DNA of 64,000 nt from DASZTV01 sp035548125. GTDB lineage: Bacteria > Actinomycetota > Actinomycetes > JAFAQI01. Both the position numbers and the translations under genes were made by a program. The DNA lies in assembly GCA_035548125.1 (NCBI GenBank), contig DASZTV010000073.1:1-64000 (forward strand). Reading direction: 5' to 3'. The notes beneath the pieces are model-generated. The model did no database searches, was not told the DNA's origin, and saw only the letters and a program-made list of their open reading frames with translations. Shown piece by piece: positions 24,711 to 33,045 of this stretch (position 1 is the stretch's first letter; each line of letters begins with the position of its first letter).

Positions 24711-25859
24711 CTAGCTGCTCGCGCCCAGGATCAGTGTTCCCGAGGAGCAGAACCAGCCGCCGGTCGCGCTGACGCAAGCCAGCTTGGCATCGGCCACCTG
24801 GCGCGACCCGCACTCCCCGCGCAGCTGCCGGGCGGCCTCGACGACCAGGAACAGGCCCCGCTGTCCGGGGTGGCACGCAGCCAGACCGCCGCCGTCGGTG
24901 TTGGTCGGCAAGTCGCCTCCGAGCCGGAGCCGGCCGTCGGCGACGAATGTTCCCGCCTCGCCCTTCGCGCAGAATCCCAGGTCCTCCAGCGTGATCAGCA
25001 ACATCGAGGTGAACGCGTCGTAGATTTCGCATACGTCGATGTCCGCCGGGCTGACGCCGGCGCGGGAGAAGGCCAGCGGGCCCGACACGGCGGCCGGCCC
25101 GGTGGTGTAGTCCTCCCACTGGCTCATCGAGACGTGCGACGAGGCTTCGCCCGTCCCCAGCACCCACACCGGAGGGACCGGAAGGTCCGCAACCCGCTCC
25201 TCCGCCACGAGCACCACGGCCGCCGCGCCGTCCGAGCGCAGACAGCAGTGCAGCTTGGTGAACGGGTCCGCGATCATCGGTCCCGACAACACGTCGTCGA
25301 TCGTGATGGGCGTGCGCTCCTGCGCCTCAGGGTTGTCGGCGGCGTTGAACCGCGCGGACACCGCAATCTCCGCGAGCTGCTCGATCGTCGTACCGAACTC
25401 GTACATGTGTCGGCGGGCCGCCATTGCATACTTCGAGATCAACGTGTGGCCGTACGGGACCTCCCATTGCATCGGGCCGCGCGAACCCCAGTCGAGGCTC
25501 CCCATGCGCAGCCGATTGCGAATGTCGGACCGCGCGGTCGACCCGTACGCGAGCAGGATCACGTCTGCGTGGTTCTCTGCGATCGCATCGACGGCGTGCG
25601 CGACCATGACCTCCCACGCCGCGCCGCCGACCGCCGTGGAGTCCAGCCATCGCGGCCGAAGCCCGAGGTACTCGGCGACATCGATCGGAGCCAGCGCGCC
25701 GAGGGCCGTCGACGCGAAGCCATCGATGTCGCTCGGACCGAGCCCGCTGCCGGCCAGCGCCTTGCGGCCGGCTTGCGCAAGAAGCCCGTACGGCGTTGCC
25801 GGCTCCGGCTGGTCGAGGTCGGCGAGTGCTACCCCGGCGACCGCCACTCGGCGGGTCAC
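24711..25859 (-). CDS. Thiolase-superfamily lipid-transfer-like protein lacking nucleophilic Cys
   Basis: A 382-residue thiolase-fold protein (RVAVAGVALADLDQPEP at the N-terminus). The nucleophile loop reads LDSTAVGGAAWEVMVAHA, with no Cys. The C-terminal motifs are CEIYDAFTSMLLITLEDLG in place of HDCF, and NTDGGGLAACHPGQRG, which keeps a His. It differs from the 7793 protein in the last motif, so the two are not simple duplicates. A DUF35 partner lies two genes upstream at 27004. Retro-aldol or Claisen-type C-C cleavage is inferred. The GTG start overlaps the hydrolase stop by 4 bases. Confidence 0.84.
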   Translation of the reverse strand: MTRRVAVAGVALADLDQPEPATPYGLLAQAGRKALAGSGLGPSDIDGFASTALGALAPIDVAEYLGLRPRWLDSTAVGGAAWEVMVAHAVDAIAENHADVILLAYGSTARSDIRNRLRMGSLDWGSRGPMQWEVPYGHTLISKYAMAARRHMYEFGTTIEQLAEIAVSARFNAADNPEAQERTPITIDDVLSGPMIADPFTKLHCCLRSDGAAAVVLVAEERVADLPVPPVWVLGTGEASSHVSMSQWEDYTTGPAAVSGPLAFSRAGVSPADIDVCEIYDAFTSMLLITLEDLGFCAKGEAGTFVADGRLRLGGDLPTNTDGGGLAACHPGQRGLFLVVEAARQLRGECGSRQVADAKLACVSATGGWFCSSGTLILGASS

Positions 25860-27007
25860 GCCACGACCTTGCGGGTCACCCAGTCGGCCATCGCGTCAAG
25901 TGCCTGCTCCAGCAGCTCTGGTGTGCCCTCGTAGTAATGGCCGGCGCCCTTGATGGCGATCAGCTCGCTGGTGTCCCGGGCCGCTTCGTGCATCTGTTGC
26001 CCCATGTGCGGATGAACGGTGACGTCGGCGGTGCCGAACTCGACGAGGACCGGCACGCCGACCTCAGGCAACCAGCGCAGCGCGTTGCCCATCGAGTGGT
26101 CGACCGACCATTGGTTGAGCCACGAGCGCGCGGTGTTGAAGCGCCCAATGCCCGCTGGTAGGTAGTTCGCGATCGCCGGCGGGCCCCACAACGAGACGCC
26201 GATCGGCCGGTCGCTCGGATCGATGGCGCCGTCGAGAAACCGCAGGTCGGCGCAGGTGCCATGGACGACGAACGGGACGTCGTCGAGACCTTCGGGACCG
26301 GAGCTGCCGGAGCTCAGCGCGGCCAGCTGCTCCTCGCACCAGCGTGAGATTCGCCGGTTGCGCTCGAGCTGCGCGGCGCGGTACGTCGCGATGAACTCCG
26401 CCGTGTACGGAGGCGCGTTCCGCTCGTCGTACATGTCGAGCGCGGGGTCCCGGTCGAACGGGCGGAGCTCGTCGGTGATCGCAGGGTCGAGCCATTCGCT
26501 CGACAGCCGTGCCCGACTCGGATGGGCCATGAACATCGCGAGCCCGTCGACTGGCGGTAGGTCGGCCTGGGTGAGGTCCGGCCCACCTCCTGGCGGGTTG
26601 CTGACGGTGGGGTTCCGTGCCTGTGCCTGGTAGTACGGTGCGGTCGAGGCGCCTCCCGAGTTCCCGACGAGCACGACGCGTCGGTAGCCGAGCACCTCGC
26701 GCAGGTGTCGCACGACGGAACCTATGTCGAGCAGGCAGTTCTCCATGAACAGGGACGAGTCGTTGCCGACGTAACGCGTGGTGAGCCCGATCGCCCCGAA
26801 GCCGCGTGCGGCGATGCCGGGAAGTGCGTAGTGGCCGAGGAAGTTCGCCGTTGGGTGGCAGAACATGATGGCCGTGTCGCGGGGTGTGCCGGACTCGCGG
26901 ACCTCGCTCGCCCACACGGTCTTGGCGAGGCGGGCGACGCCTGAGTAGATCTCGACGCGTGAGTGGGCGCTGGCGGCCGCGGCGATGAGATTGCGTTCGA
27001 TGCTCAA
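25856..27007 (-). CDS. Alpha/beta hydrolase family protein
   Basis: A protein of about 383 residues. The nucleophile elbow GNSGGAS (GxSxG) sits near residue 110 after VVRHLREVLGYRRVVLVG. Late elements are PVLVEFGTADVTVHPHMG (acid residue) and IKGAGHYYEGTPELL (catalytic His). The start is taken as the TTG at 27007, overlapping the DUF35 stop by 3 bases, because the chain upstream of it is antisense-like; a downstream start is possible. Its position between DUF35 and thiolase-like genes suggests thioester or ester hydrolysis of a pathway intermediate. Confidence 0.82.
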   Translation of the reverse strand: MSIERNLIAAAASAHSRVEIYSGVARLAKTVWASEVRESGTPRDTAIMFCHPTANFLGHYALPGIAARGFGAIGLTTRYVGNDSSLFMENCLLDIGSVVRHLREVLGYRRVVLVGNSGGASTAPYYQAQARNPTVSNPPGGGPDLTQADLPPVDGLAMFMAHPSRARLSSEWLDPAITDELRPFDRDPALDMYDERNAPPYTAEFIATYRAAQLERNRRISRWCEEQLAALSSGSSGPEGLDDVPFVVHGTCADLRFLDGAIDPSDRPIGVSLWGPPAIANYLPAGIGRFNTARSWLNQWSVDHSMGNALRWLPEVGVPVLVEFGTADVTVHPHMGQQMHEAARDTSELIAIKGAGHYYEGTPELLEQALDAMADWVTRKVVA

Positions 27008-27420
27008 CGGGCCGGCCGGAAGTAGGGCGCCACGATGTCGTCGTTCAGCGGGCTGAAGGTGACTTCCAACGGCATTCCGATGCTCAGCTCCTCGGCGGTC
27101 GCTTCGATGATCCTGGTCATGACCCGTGGTCCCTCCTCGAGATCGACGACGGCTGCGACGTAGGGCACCTGTTCGTCGAACGGCGGCAGGTCGTTGAGGT
27201 AGACCGTGGAGTACGTGTACAGCGTGGCCCTGCCGCTGGCCTCCTCCCACGGCACTTCGCCGCTCCAGCAGAACGGGCAGAAGGGGCGCGGGTAGTGATG
27301 TGCGCGTCCGCAGTCCGCACAGCGTCGGATCAGGAAGCGGCCTTCCGCCGCGGCCTGCCAGAACGGCTCGGTCTCGGGCTCGATCGTCGGAAGGTCGCTG
27401 CGCGGTCGGCCGGACGTCAT
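27004..27420 (-). CDS. DUF35 zinc-ribbon/OB-fold protein
   Basis: A 138-residue protein with a zinc ribbon, Cys34, Cys37, Cys48 and Cys51 (RCADCGRA, FCPFCWSG). An OB-fold follows with GRATLYTYSTVYLNDLPPF and PYVAAVVDLEEGPRVMTRI. The ATG at 27420 overlaps the AMP-ligase stop (ATGA). It is the second DUF35 gene of the window and probably partners the thiolase-like protein at 24711, as with the 7374/7793 pair. The interposed hydrolase gene separates the two partners. Confidence 0.86.
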   Translation of the reverse strand: MTSGRPRSDLPTIEPETEPFWQAAAEGRFLIRRCADCGRAHHYPRPFCPFCWSGEVPWEEASGRATLYTYSTVYLNDLPPFDEQVPYVAAVVDLEEGPRVMTRIIEATAEELSIGMPLEVTFSPLNDDIVAPYFRPAR

Positions 27421-28982
27421 TCGGCGGTCCCGTCGGTGATCATCGTTCGTAGCTCCCGCTTGAGGATCTTGCCGTACGCGTTGCGCGGCAGTGCGTCGAT
27501 GAAGCAGTAGCGGCGGGGGTGCTTGTAGGTCGCGAGCGAGGTGCCGCAGAGCTCCTCGAGCTCTGCCTCGATCGCCGGACCCCCCGATGCGGTCACGACC
27601 ACGGCGACCACCTGCTCGCCCCACGTGCGGTCCGGCACTCCGATCACGGCGACGTCCTTGACGTCCTGGTGGCCGAGCAGGACCGCCTCGACTTCGACGG
27701 CGTAGACGTTGGAGCCGCCGGTGATGATCATGTCCTTGACTCGATCGAGAAGCGTCAAGCAGCCGTCTTCGTCGATGCGCCCGAGATCGCCGGTGTGCAG
27801 CCACCCACCTCGGAGGGCCAGCGCCGTCTCCTCGGGTCGGTTCCAGTAGCCGGTCATGACTGCCGGACCGCTGACGACGAGCTCGCCGACGACGCCCGCA
27901 GGAACCGGGTTGTCGTTCTCGTCGACGATCCGCAGCGACATCCCAGGGCGTGCGTACCCCGCCGTTGACAGCCGCGACGGTGGCGGCACGGCGAGGGCGG
28001 CCCGATGGTCGTCGGGAGTGAGGACCGTGGCGGTCATGGGCGTCTCGCCTTGGCCGTACAGCTGCACCAGGCGGGGCCCGAATGCCTGGAGCGCACGACG
28101 GAGCTCGGGCTCCGGGAATGGTGCACCGCCGTAGACGATCTGCTTGAGGTCCGGCAGGTCGACGGGATGATCGCCTGCCGCATCGGTGAGCATGATGATC
28201 TGCGTCGGCACCAGCCAGGTGTTCGTCACCTTGTGCTCGGCCATGACGTCCAAGATCGCCGCTGGCTCGAAGCGCCCGGGCGAGGCGATCACGTGATGCG
28301 CGCCGCGGGCGGTCGTGGCCAGTGCGTGGAATCCGGCGCCGTGGGTGAGCGGAGCCGCGTGCAGCGTGACGTCGAGGCCCGACATCGGCGTGAGGTCGGC
28401 GAGCCAGGAAGCCGTGACGAAGGACAGGATGCCGTGGGTGAGCATCGCGCCCTTCGGGCGACCGGTGGTGCCGGATGTGTAGAACAGCCACGCAAGCGTG
28501 TCGCGGTCGACGGTCAGGTCGAGTGGCTCGCGATCCCGCTCCGCTGTGAGCACGGTCTCGTAGCTCGTCGTGCCGGCCCAGTCCGCATCGGCGCCGCCCG
28601 GGCCGTCGACGGCGACGACGTGGACGTCGTCTGGGATGGCGCCGTCGACGACATCTCGCATTGCTGAGCTGGTGACGAGCGCGATCGCGCCGGAGTCCTC
28701 GAGGTGGTACGCGATCTCGGATGCCTGGAACTTCGCGTTGAGCGGTACCCAGCCGATCCCTGCCGTGAAGCAGGCGAACATCGTTTCGATCAGCTCTGGG
28801 GAGTTCGGCATCATGCAGGCGACACGCGCGCCGGGTGTCGCACCCAGTCGGCGCAGCGCATGCGCCAGCGCATTTACGCGTTCAGCGAGCTCCCGATAGG
28901 TGGTCGTGCTGCTGCCCTGGGTGATGGCCGGCGCGTCAGGGGTCCGGCGGGCCGCGTTGGTCAGGAGGCGGCCCAGGTTCAT
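27417..28982 (-). CDS. AMP-dependent acyl-CoA synthetase/ligase (long-chain/FadD-like)
   Basis: A 521-residue ANL ligase of full length. Motifs are LFYTSGTTGRPKGAMLTHG (about 172-190), LYGQGETPMTATV, the hinge WLHTGDLGRIDEDGCLTLLDR with VKDMIITGGSNVYA, and the catalytic Lys in RNAYGKILKRELR. It activates a carboxylate as CoA thioester in the operon P450-ligase-DUF35-hydrolase-thiolase. All junctions are 3-4-base overlaps, so expression is tightly coupled to the P450. The ATG at 28982 overlaps the P450 stop. Confidence 0.92.
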   Translation of the reverse strand: MNLGRLLTNAARRTPDAPAITQGSSTTTYRELAERVNALAHALRRLGATPGARVACMMPNSPELIETMFACFTAGIGWVPLNAKFQASEIAYHLEDSGAIALVTSSAMRDVVDGAIPDDVHVVAVDGPGGADADWAGTTSYETVLTAERDREPLDLTVDRDTLAWLFYTSGTTGRPKGAMLTHGILSFVTASWLADLTPMSGLDVTLHAAPLTHGAGFHALATTARGAHHVIASPGRFEPAAILDVMAEHKVTNTWLVPTQIIMLTDAAGDHPVDLPDLKQIVYGGAPFPEPELRRALQAFGPRLVQLYGQGETPMTATVLTPDDHRAALAVPPPSRLSTAGYARPGMSLRIVDENDNPVPAGVVGELVVSGPAVMTGYWNRPEETALALRGGWLHTGDLGRIDEDGCLTLLDRVKDMIITGGSNVYAVEVEAVLLGHQDVKDVAVIGVPDRTWGEQVVAVVVTASGGPAIEAELEELCGTSLATYKHPRRYCFIDALPRNAYGKILKRELRTMITDGTAE

Positions 28983-30232
28983 GTATGTGCGAGGAGCTCG
29001 TGCATTGTGCGGAAGACGAGGTTGGGCACCATGGCGAAGTCTTGATCCTCGACCAGACGCAGGTCGGGGTACTGCGCGGTCAACAGCTCCAGCGCGATCT
29101 TCATCTCCAGTCTCGCCAGCGGTGCCCCGAGGCACAGGTGAACGCCCTTGCCGAAGCTGAGGTGGGTGCGGGCGTTGTCCCTGGTGATGTCGAACTGGTC
29201 GGGCTCGGGAAAGTGCTCCTCGTCGTGGTGGGCCGACGCGAAAGTCATGAACAGCTGCGCGCCTTGTGGAAGGTCGACGCCGGCCAGTGTTGTCGGACGG
29301 CTGGTGATCCGCCGCCAGCCGAGGATCGGCGGGTCGTAGCGCAGCATCTCCTCGACCGCGTTGTCGATCAGGCTCGGATCCGCGACCAACATCTTCCACT
29401 GGTCCTGGTTGGCGAGGAGATACCGCAGACCGCCGGTGAACAGGTTGGTCGTGCTGTCGTGCCCTGCGAGAGCGATCGAGTAGACGATGCTCACGCAGTC
29501 GTTGAAGCTCACCTCTTCGTGCTCGTCGGACCACGCGAGGAGGTCGGAGGTGAAGTCGTCGGCAGGTTCGCTCCGCCGGCTGGCGACGTGGTTCTCGACG
29601 TAGGTCCAGAACGAGACGACATTGTGTGCGACGGCGACCTGCTCCTCGTCGGAGAGCTGGCCGTAGGTCAGCAGGATCCGCTTGGTGCACCAGCTCTTGA
29701 GCAGCTCCCAGTCGTCTTCGGGGAAGCCGAGGAGGCTGAACCCGGCGTAGCCGGGAAGCGGGAATGCGAGACTGGCGACGAGGTCCACGGTCGCCTGACC
29801 CTTGAACCCGTCGAGGATCTTCTGGGTCTGCTCGCGCAGGACCGGCTCGAGCGAGCGAATCCGTCGCGGGGACATGTTGCGCAGCACGGCGGTGCGCATC
29901 GGGGCATGCCGTGGGGGGTCGGCATTGGTAAGCGTCGGCACCCTGCGCACGCCGGCGGCCAGGATGTCGGCAGCTGCGGGGCAGACCGGGTAGACCGGCG
30001 ATGAGGCGTTCGCCGCGAGATAGGTGTCACGGTCGAGCAGCACCTGCTCGATCTCGGCGTACCTCGTGACGAAGTACAGGTCGAGCTCGGGGTAGAAGAG
30101 CACCGGACCCGTTGCCCGCATGTCCGCGAGCTGGGGGAACGGATTCGTCAGAAACTCGGCATCGAGCGGGTCGAAGCCATGTGTGACCGGGCAGCCGCTG
30201 GTGGTCGTCACGGAATCAGGGTAATCACACAT
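28979..30232 (-). CDS. Cytochrome P450
   Basis: A 417-residue soluble bacterial P450. It has the I-helix motif ALAGHDSTTNLFTGG (oxygen-activation Gly-His-Asp-Ser-Thr), the ExxR motif in EEMLRYDPP, and the haem-binding FGKGVHLCLGAPLARLE with the Cys thiolate ligand. It probably hydroxylates the substrate before CoA activation by the next gene. No ferredoxin gene is beside it; the one at 41575 belongs to another P450. The ATG at 30232 coincides with the start of the TGTCAGA motif and has no ribosome binding site. Confidence 0.93.
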   Translation of the reverse strand: MCDYPDSVTTTSGCPVTHGFDPLDAEFLTNPFPQLADMRATGPVLFYPELDLYFVTRYAEIEQVLLDRDTYLAANASSPVYPVCPAAADILAAGVRRVPTLTNADPPRHAPMRTAVLRNMSPRRIRSLEPVLREQTQKILDGFKGQATVDLVASLAFPLPGYAGFSLLGFPEDDWELLKSWCTKRILLTYGQLSDEEQVAVAHNVVSFWTYVENHVASRRSEPADDFTSDLLAWSDEHEEVSFNDCVSIVYSIALAGHDSTTNLFTGGLRYLLANQDQWKMLVADPSLIDNAVEEMLRYDPPILGWRRITSRPTTLAGVDLPQGAQLFMTFASAHHDEEHFPEPDQFDITRDNARTHLSFGKGVHLCLGAPLARLEMKIALELLTAQYPDLRLVEDQDFAMVPNLVFRTMHELLAHT

Positions 30233-30241
30233 GTCAGATTT
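30225..30241 (-). promoter_or_regulatory. TGTCAGA motif overlapping the P450 start codon
   Basis: TGTCAGATTT lies at 30232-30241 with TCAC four to seven bases in front of it, so on the minus strand AAATCTGACATG runs straight into the P450 start codon. It is the same heptamer as at 14027, 20378 and 22521. A protein bound here would cover the start of the P450 transcript and lie about 50-60 bases upstream of the divergent SnoaL-like gene at 30292. No convincing -10 is visible for the P450. Confidence 0.4.
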
Positions 30242-30291
30242 GGTCGAGAGCGCCGACGACCTCGAGGCCACGGCGCGGGATACTCCGCGCC

Positions 30292-30783
30292 ATGGAGCTG
30301 TGGGAGCTGGTCGCCCGCGAAGAGATTCGTGAGTGCATTGCGGGATACAACGCATACGGCGACTCGGGCCGAATGGCCGAGATGCTCGACATGTTCACGG
30401 ACGACGCTGTCATGGAGATCGAAGGGGTTGCTGCCAAGGGCAGGCAGGCGATCGCCGAGGTCATGAAGGAGGCTGGGCGCAGTTTCGTCGCGTATGCCAA
30501 GGCAGCGGGGACACCGCGCGATCGTCCGGTTCTTCGCCACTTCACGTCGACCGTCACCATCCGCGTCGTGTCCGAGGTGGCGGCGCAGGCGAGCCTCTAC
30601 TACTTCGTGTTCATGCATCACGGGCTCGACCACTGGGGTCGCTACGACGACGAGTACCGCTGCGTCGACGGCCGGTGGCGGATCAGTCATCGGCGGGAGC
30701 AGCTGGAAGGCGCCATCGAGGGAGGCTTCGGCGCGAGGACACTTGGTAACCGGGCAAATGTCGGCCGTGCCAAACGCCGTTGA
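30292..30783 (+). CDS. SnoaL-like/NTF2-fold protein
   Basis: A 163-residue alpha+beta barrel protein of the NTF2/SnoaL class (LVAREEIRECIAGYNAYGDSGRMAEMLDMF, split here by the usual DMFTDDAVMEIEG, then GRQAIAEVM). Relatives include dehydratases, isomerases and ring-modifying enzymes acting on steroid- or polyketide-like molecules; catalytic residues cannot be named. It diverges from the P450 and is followed by a flavin reductase-like gene and another NTF2-fold gene. GATACT lies seven bases before the ATG without a ribosome binding site, so a leaderless start is possible. Confidence 0.78.
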   Translation: MELWELVAREEIRECIAGYNAYGDSGRMAEMLDMFTDDAVMEIEGVAAKGRQAIAEVMKEAGRSFVAYAKAAGTPRDRPVLRHFTSTVTIRVVSEVAAQASLYYFVFMHHGLDHWGRYDDEYRCVDGRWRISHRREQLEGAIEGGFGARTLGNRANVGRAKRR

Positions 30784-30815
30784 CTTAATCTGACGCTTGC
30801 GTTTACCGTCGCCGA
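30780..30815 (+). promoter_or_regulatory. Leaderless-type promoter of the flavin reductase-like gene
   Basis: TTGACT (30780-30785) and TACCGT (30804-30809) are separated by 18 bases. Six bases then separate the -10 from the GTG at 30816, and there is no ribosome binding site, so transcription should start at the start codon. The promoter overlaps the stop of the preceding gene. The spacer contains TCTGACG (30789-30795), a one-base variant of the motif shared by the other catabolic promoters. Confidence 0.6.
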
Positions 30816-31394
30816 GTGGACCTCGAGGCCGCGGCCTTCACCCTCGGCGGCCTGCGGATGTACCCGCTCGCGGTCACCACGCGATGTGGCGAGGCAGCGA
30901 ACGGCCTGATCGCTCTGTCCGGTGGATCGGGCAGCATCGTCGCGGAGGCGCCTCGGGCGATGATCGGGTTGTCGAAGTACAACCTCACCCACGACCTCGT
31001 CATGCGCTCGGGCGTCTTCGCGATGCATCTGCTGGCCGCCGATCCACCCGAGTCGCTTGAGGCATCACTGTCGATCATCATGGCTCTTGGCGCGACCTCC
31101 GGACGCGATGGCGACAAGCTGACGGCGCTGGCCACCAAGGAGGGCGTCACGGGTTCGCCGATCCTGACCGATGCCCTCGCATATGTCGAAGGCCGGGTCG
31201 TCAACTCGATGGACTGCGACGAGAACACAGTGTTCCTCGCTGACGTCGTGGCCTCGGAGCGGCTGCGTGATGGCGGTCGACTCAAGGTCGGCGACGCATG
31301 GAAGGTCCTGCCGGCGGAATGGCTCGAGACCTATACCCGACACCACGAACCGCAGGCCGCCGATGCGCGCCGGCGCAGAGGGCTGGAGGCCTGA
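30816..31394 (+). CDS. Flavin reductase-like / FMN-binding split-barrel protein
   Basis: A 192-residue split beta-barrel protein of the flavin reductase-like group (LGGLRMYPLAVTTRCGEAANGLIALSGG at the N-terminus, AMIGLSKYNLTHDLVMRSG in the middle). Such proteins bind FMN and reduce flavin for a monooxygenase, or act as FMN/F420 oxidoreductases themselves. A reductase for the nearby oxygenases is plausible but unproven. It shares TGATG with the next gene. The GTG start is set by the leaderless promoter directly in front. Confidence 0.75.
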   Translation: MDLEAAAFTLGGLRMYPLAVTTRCGEAANGLIALSGGSGSIVAEAPRAMIGLSKYNLTHDLVMRSGVFAMHLLAADPPESLEASLSIIMALGATSGRDGDKLTALATKEGVTGSPILTDALAYVEGRVVNSMDCDENTVFLADVVASERLRDGGRLKVGDAWKVLPAEWLETYTRHHEPQAADARRRRGLEA

Positions 31395-31981
31395 TGGGCG
31401 AAGCGACCTACCCGCGTCAAGAGGTGGAAGAGGCCTTTCGCCACTACTTCATGACCGGGCCGGTCCTCGAAGACTGGATAGCCTGGTCGCAGCTGTTCAC
31501 CGACGACGCGACGTACAACGACCACTACTGGGGAACGTTTCACGGACCATCGGAGATCCAGCGGTTCCTCGAGGGAACGATGTCGTACGCCTCGTTCGTC
31601 TACTCACCGCTGGTTTGGTACAACATCGACGGCTCGCAGGTCGTCTACAAGGTGATCAACCGCGCCGACAATCCCGCGCCTGGTGGCGCGCCGTTTGAAT
31701 GTCCATCCCTTCAGGTCATCCAGTACGCCGGTGACGGCAAGTGGGCTTCCGAGGACGACTGGTGGACGACCCGCGAGATGCGGCTGCTCGGCACGGACTG
31801 GGTCGCGGCGCTCGCACAGTTTCCTGACGCTGACACGATGTCGCGCGCTGACTGGGGTGGCTGGGTCGACTGGGCGCGGCCACCGGGGGGCCATGTCGCG
31901 AAGCCATCATGGATCGGACGGGACATTCCCGGCATCGCCCGTCTCGCGGACATCACCTTTGGCGACCGCCATCGGAGGTAG
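31394..31981 (+). CDS. SnoaL-like/NTF2-fold protein
   Basis: A 195-residue protein with an NTF2-like N-terminal part (EVEEAFRHYFMTGPVLEDWIAW, then LFTDDATYNDHYWGTFHGPSEI) and a Trp-rich C-terminal part (WASEDDWWTTREMRLLG, RADWGGWVDWARPP). It has no recognisable catalytic set. The ATG at 31394 overlaps the stop of the flavin reductase-like gene, so the two are coupled; a longer upstream frame is antisense-like. Its 3' end overlaps the convergent LLM gene by 29 bases. Confidence 0.75.
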   Translation: MGEATYPRQEVEEAFRHYFMTGPVLEDWIAWSQLFTDDATYNDHYWGTFHGPSEIQRFLEGTMSYASFVYSPLVWYNIDGSQVVYKVINRADNPAPGGAPFECPSLQVIQYAGDGKWASEDDWWTTREMRLLGTDWVAALAQFPDADTMSRADWGGWVDWARPPGGHVAKPSWIGRDIPGIARLADITFGDRHRR

Positions 31982-33026
31982 CGCGTACGACGTCGCCGAG
32001 CTGCTCGGGGGTGCTGCCGTGCAGGACGAGCTCGTCCGCGCCGGCGTCGATGAACTCGTGGAGTCGTTCCGCGCACTCCACAGGGCTTCCGACTGCGGAT
32101 GCCGATGCGAGCCATTCGCGCGGGAGGGCTTCCGAGGCTTCCGTCAGCTGGTCGCGGGTGCGCACCGAGTCGGCCGCCCCACGGATGCCGGCGAGCTGAG
32201 GGTGCTCTCGCAGCCGCCGGAGCGGCTCGGTGTCCCAGCCGTTGATCGCGGCAAGCTGCTCGCCGAAACCGGGGATCTGAAAGTACGTGACGGCGCGGCC
32301 GCCGACGACGGCGGCTTCTTCAGCGGTCGGCAGGCCCGACGCGGTGACCACGGTTGCGTACACGGTGAGAGCGTCCGGCTCGCGGCCGGCCGCCTCGGCC
32401 GCGAGCCGGGCAGTCTGCGCCGAGCGACCGACGGCCTCCGGTGTGAGGAAGGGGTGGAGCAGCACGCCGTCGAAGTGCGCGCCGGCCAGCTCAAGAGTCT
32501 TCGGTCCGATTGCCGCGAGGACCAGTGGGGGGCTCGGCACGTCGGGAATGTCGGCGAGGCGCAGCGACGGGAACGCGCCGGCCGGCCCGTCGTAGGAGAC
32601 CTTCTCGCCCCGGCACAGCCGGCGCAACATGTCCGCGGAGTCGACCAAGATCTGGCTGGTCATGGCTGGTAGGCCGGCGGCGCGATACAGCGAGGCGACC
32701 GAGCGGCCGAATCCGAGCACCACCCGCCCGTCGGTCATGGCCTGCGCGGTCATCGCCATCGACGCGAGCACCGCAGGCTGGCGGACCAGGAACTGGGTGA
32801 TTCCGGAGGCGATCTTCACCGACGTGGTCGTCTGGCTCAGCGCCCCGGCGATGACGCCAAGATCCTTCGTGCCCCATCGCTCAGAGAGCCAGACGGTGCC
32901 CATGCCGAGTGCCTCGGCGGCCTGCGCCTGGGCGACGGCCGGCCGTGGGTCGCGCACCCGGCCGGGCAGGACGTACGCACCAAGACGGCGGACGTCCACC
33001 AGCTCGCTGTTGTCATCCGGTCGCAT
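31953..33026 (-). CDS. LLM-class (luciferase-like) F420-dependent oxidoreductase
   Basis: A 357-residue TIM-barrel oxidoreductase of the bacterial luciferase-like family. It has the N-terminal LGAYVLPGRVRDPRPAVAQA, then EALGMGTVWLSERWGTKD, and the barrel motif SVKIASGITQFLVRQPAVLA followed by GRVVLGFGRS. Actinobacterial members of this length mostly use coenzyme F420, reducing or oxidising alcohols, ketones or enones. Flavin use is the alternative. The start at 33026 is supported by a TATCGT hexamer exactly six bases upstream. Confidence 0.85.
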   Translation of the reverse strand: MRPDDNSELVDVRRLGAYVLPGRVRDPRPAVAQAQAAEALGMGTVWLSERWGTKDLGVIAGALSQTTTSVKIASGITQFLVRQPAVLASMAMTAQAMTDGRVVLGFGRSVASLYRAAGLPAMTSQILVDSADMLRRLCRGEKVSYDGPAGAFPSLRLADIPDVPSPPLVLAAIGPKTLELAGAHFDGVLLHPFLTPEAVGRSAQTARLAAEAAGREPDALTVYATVVTASGLPTAEEAAVVGGRAVTYFQIPGFGEQLAAINGWDTEPLRRLREHPQLAGIRGAADSVRTRDQLTEASEALPREWLASASAVGSPVECAERLHEFIDAGADELVLHGSTPEQLGDVVRATSDGGRQR

Positions 33027-33045
33027 GCTCGAACGATAGGGGGGA
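33010..33045. promoter_or_regulatory. Overlapping divergent leaderless-type promoters
   Basis: On the minus strand TATCGT (33038-33033) lies six bases before the LLM ATG at 33026. On the plus strand TTGTCA (33010-33015), a 16-base spacer and AACGAT (33032-33037) precede the GTG at 33046 by eight bases. The two -10 elements share the same bases, so the two genes should compete for polymerase. The G-run just before 33046 is directly adjacent to the GTG and too close to act as a normal ribosome binding site. Confidence 0.5.
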
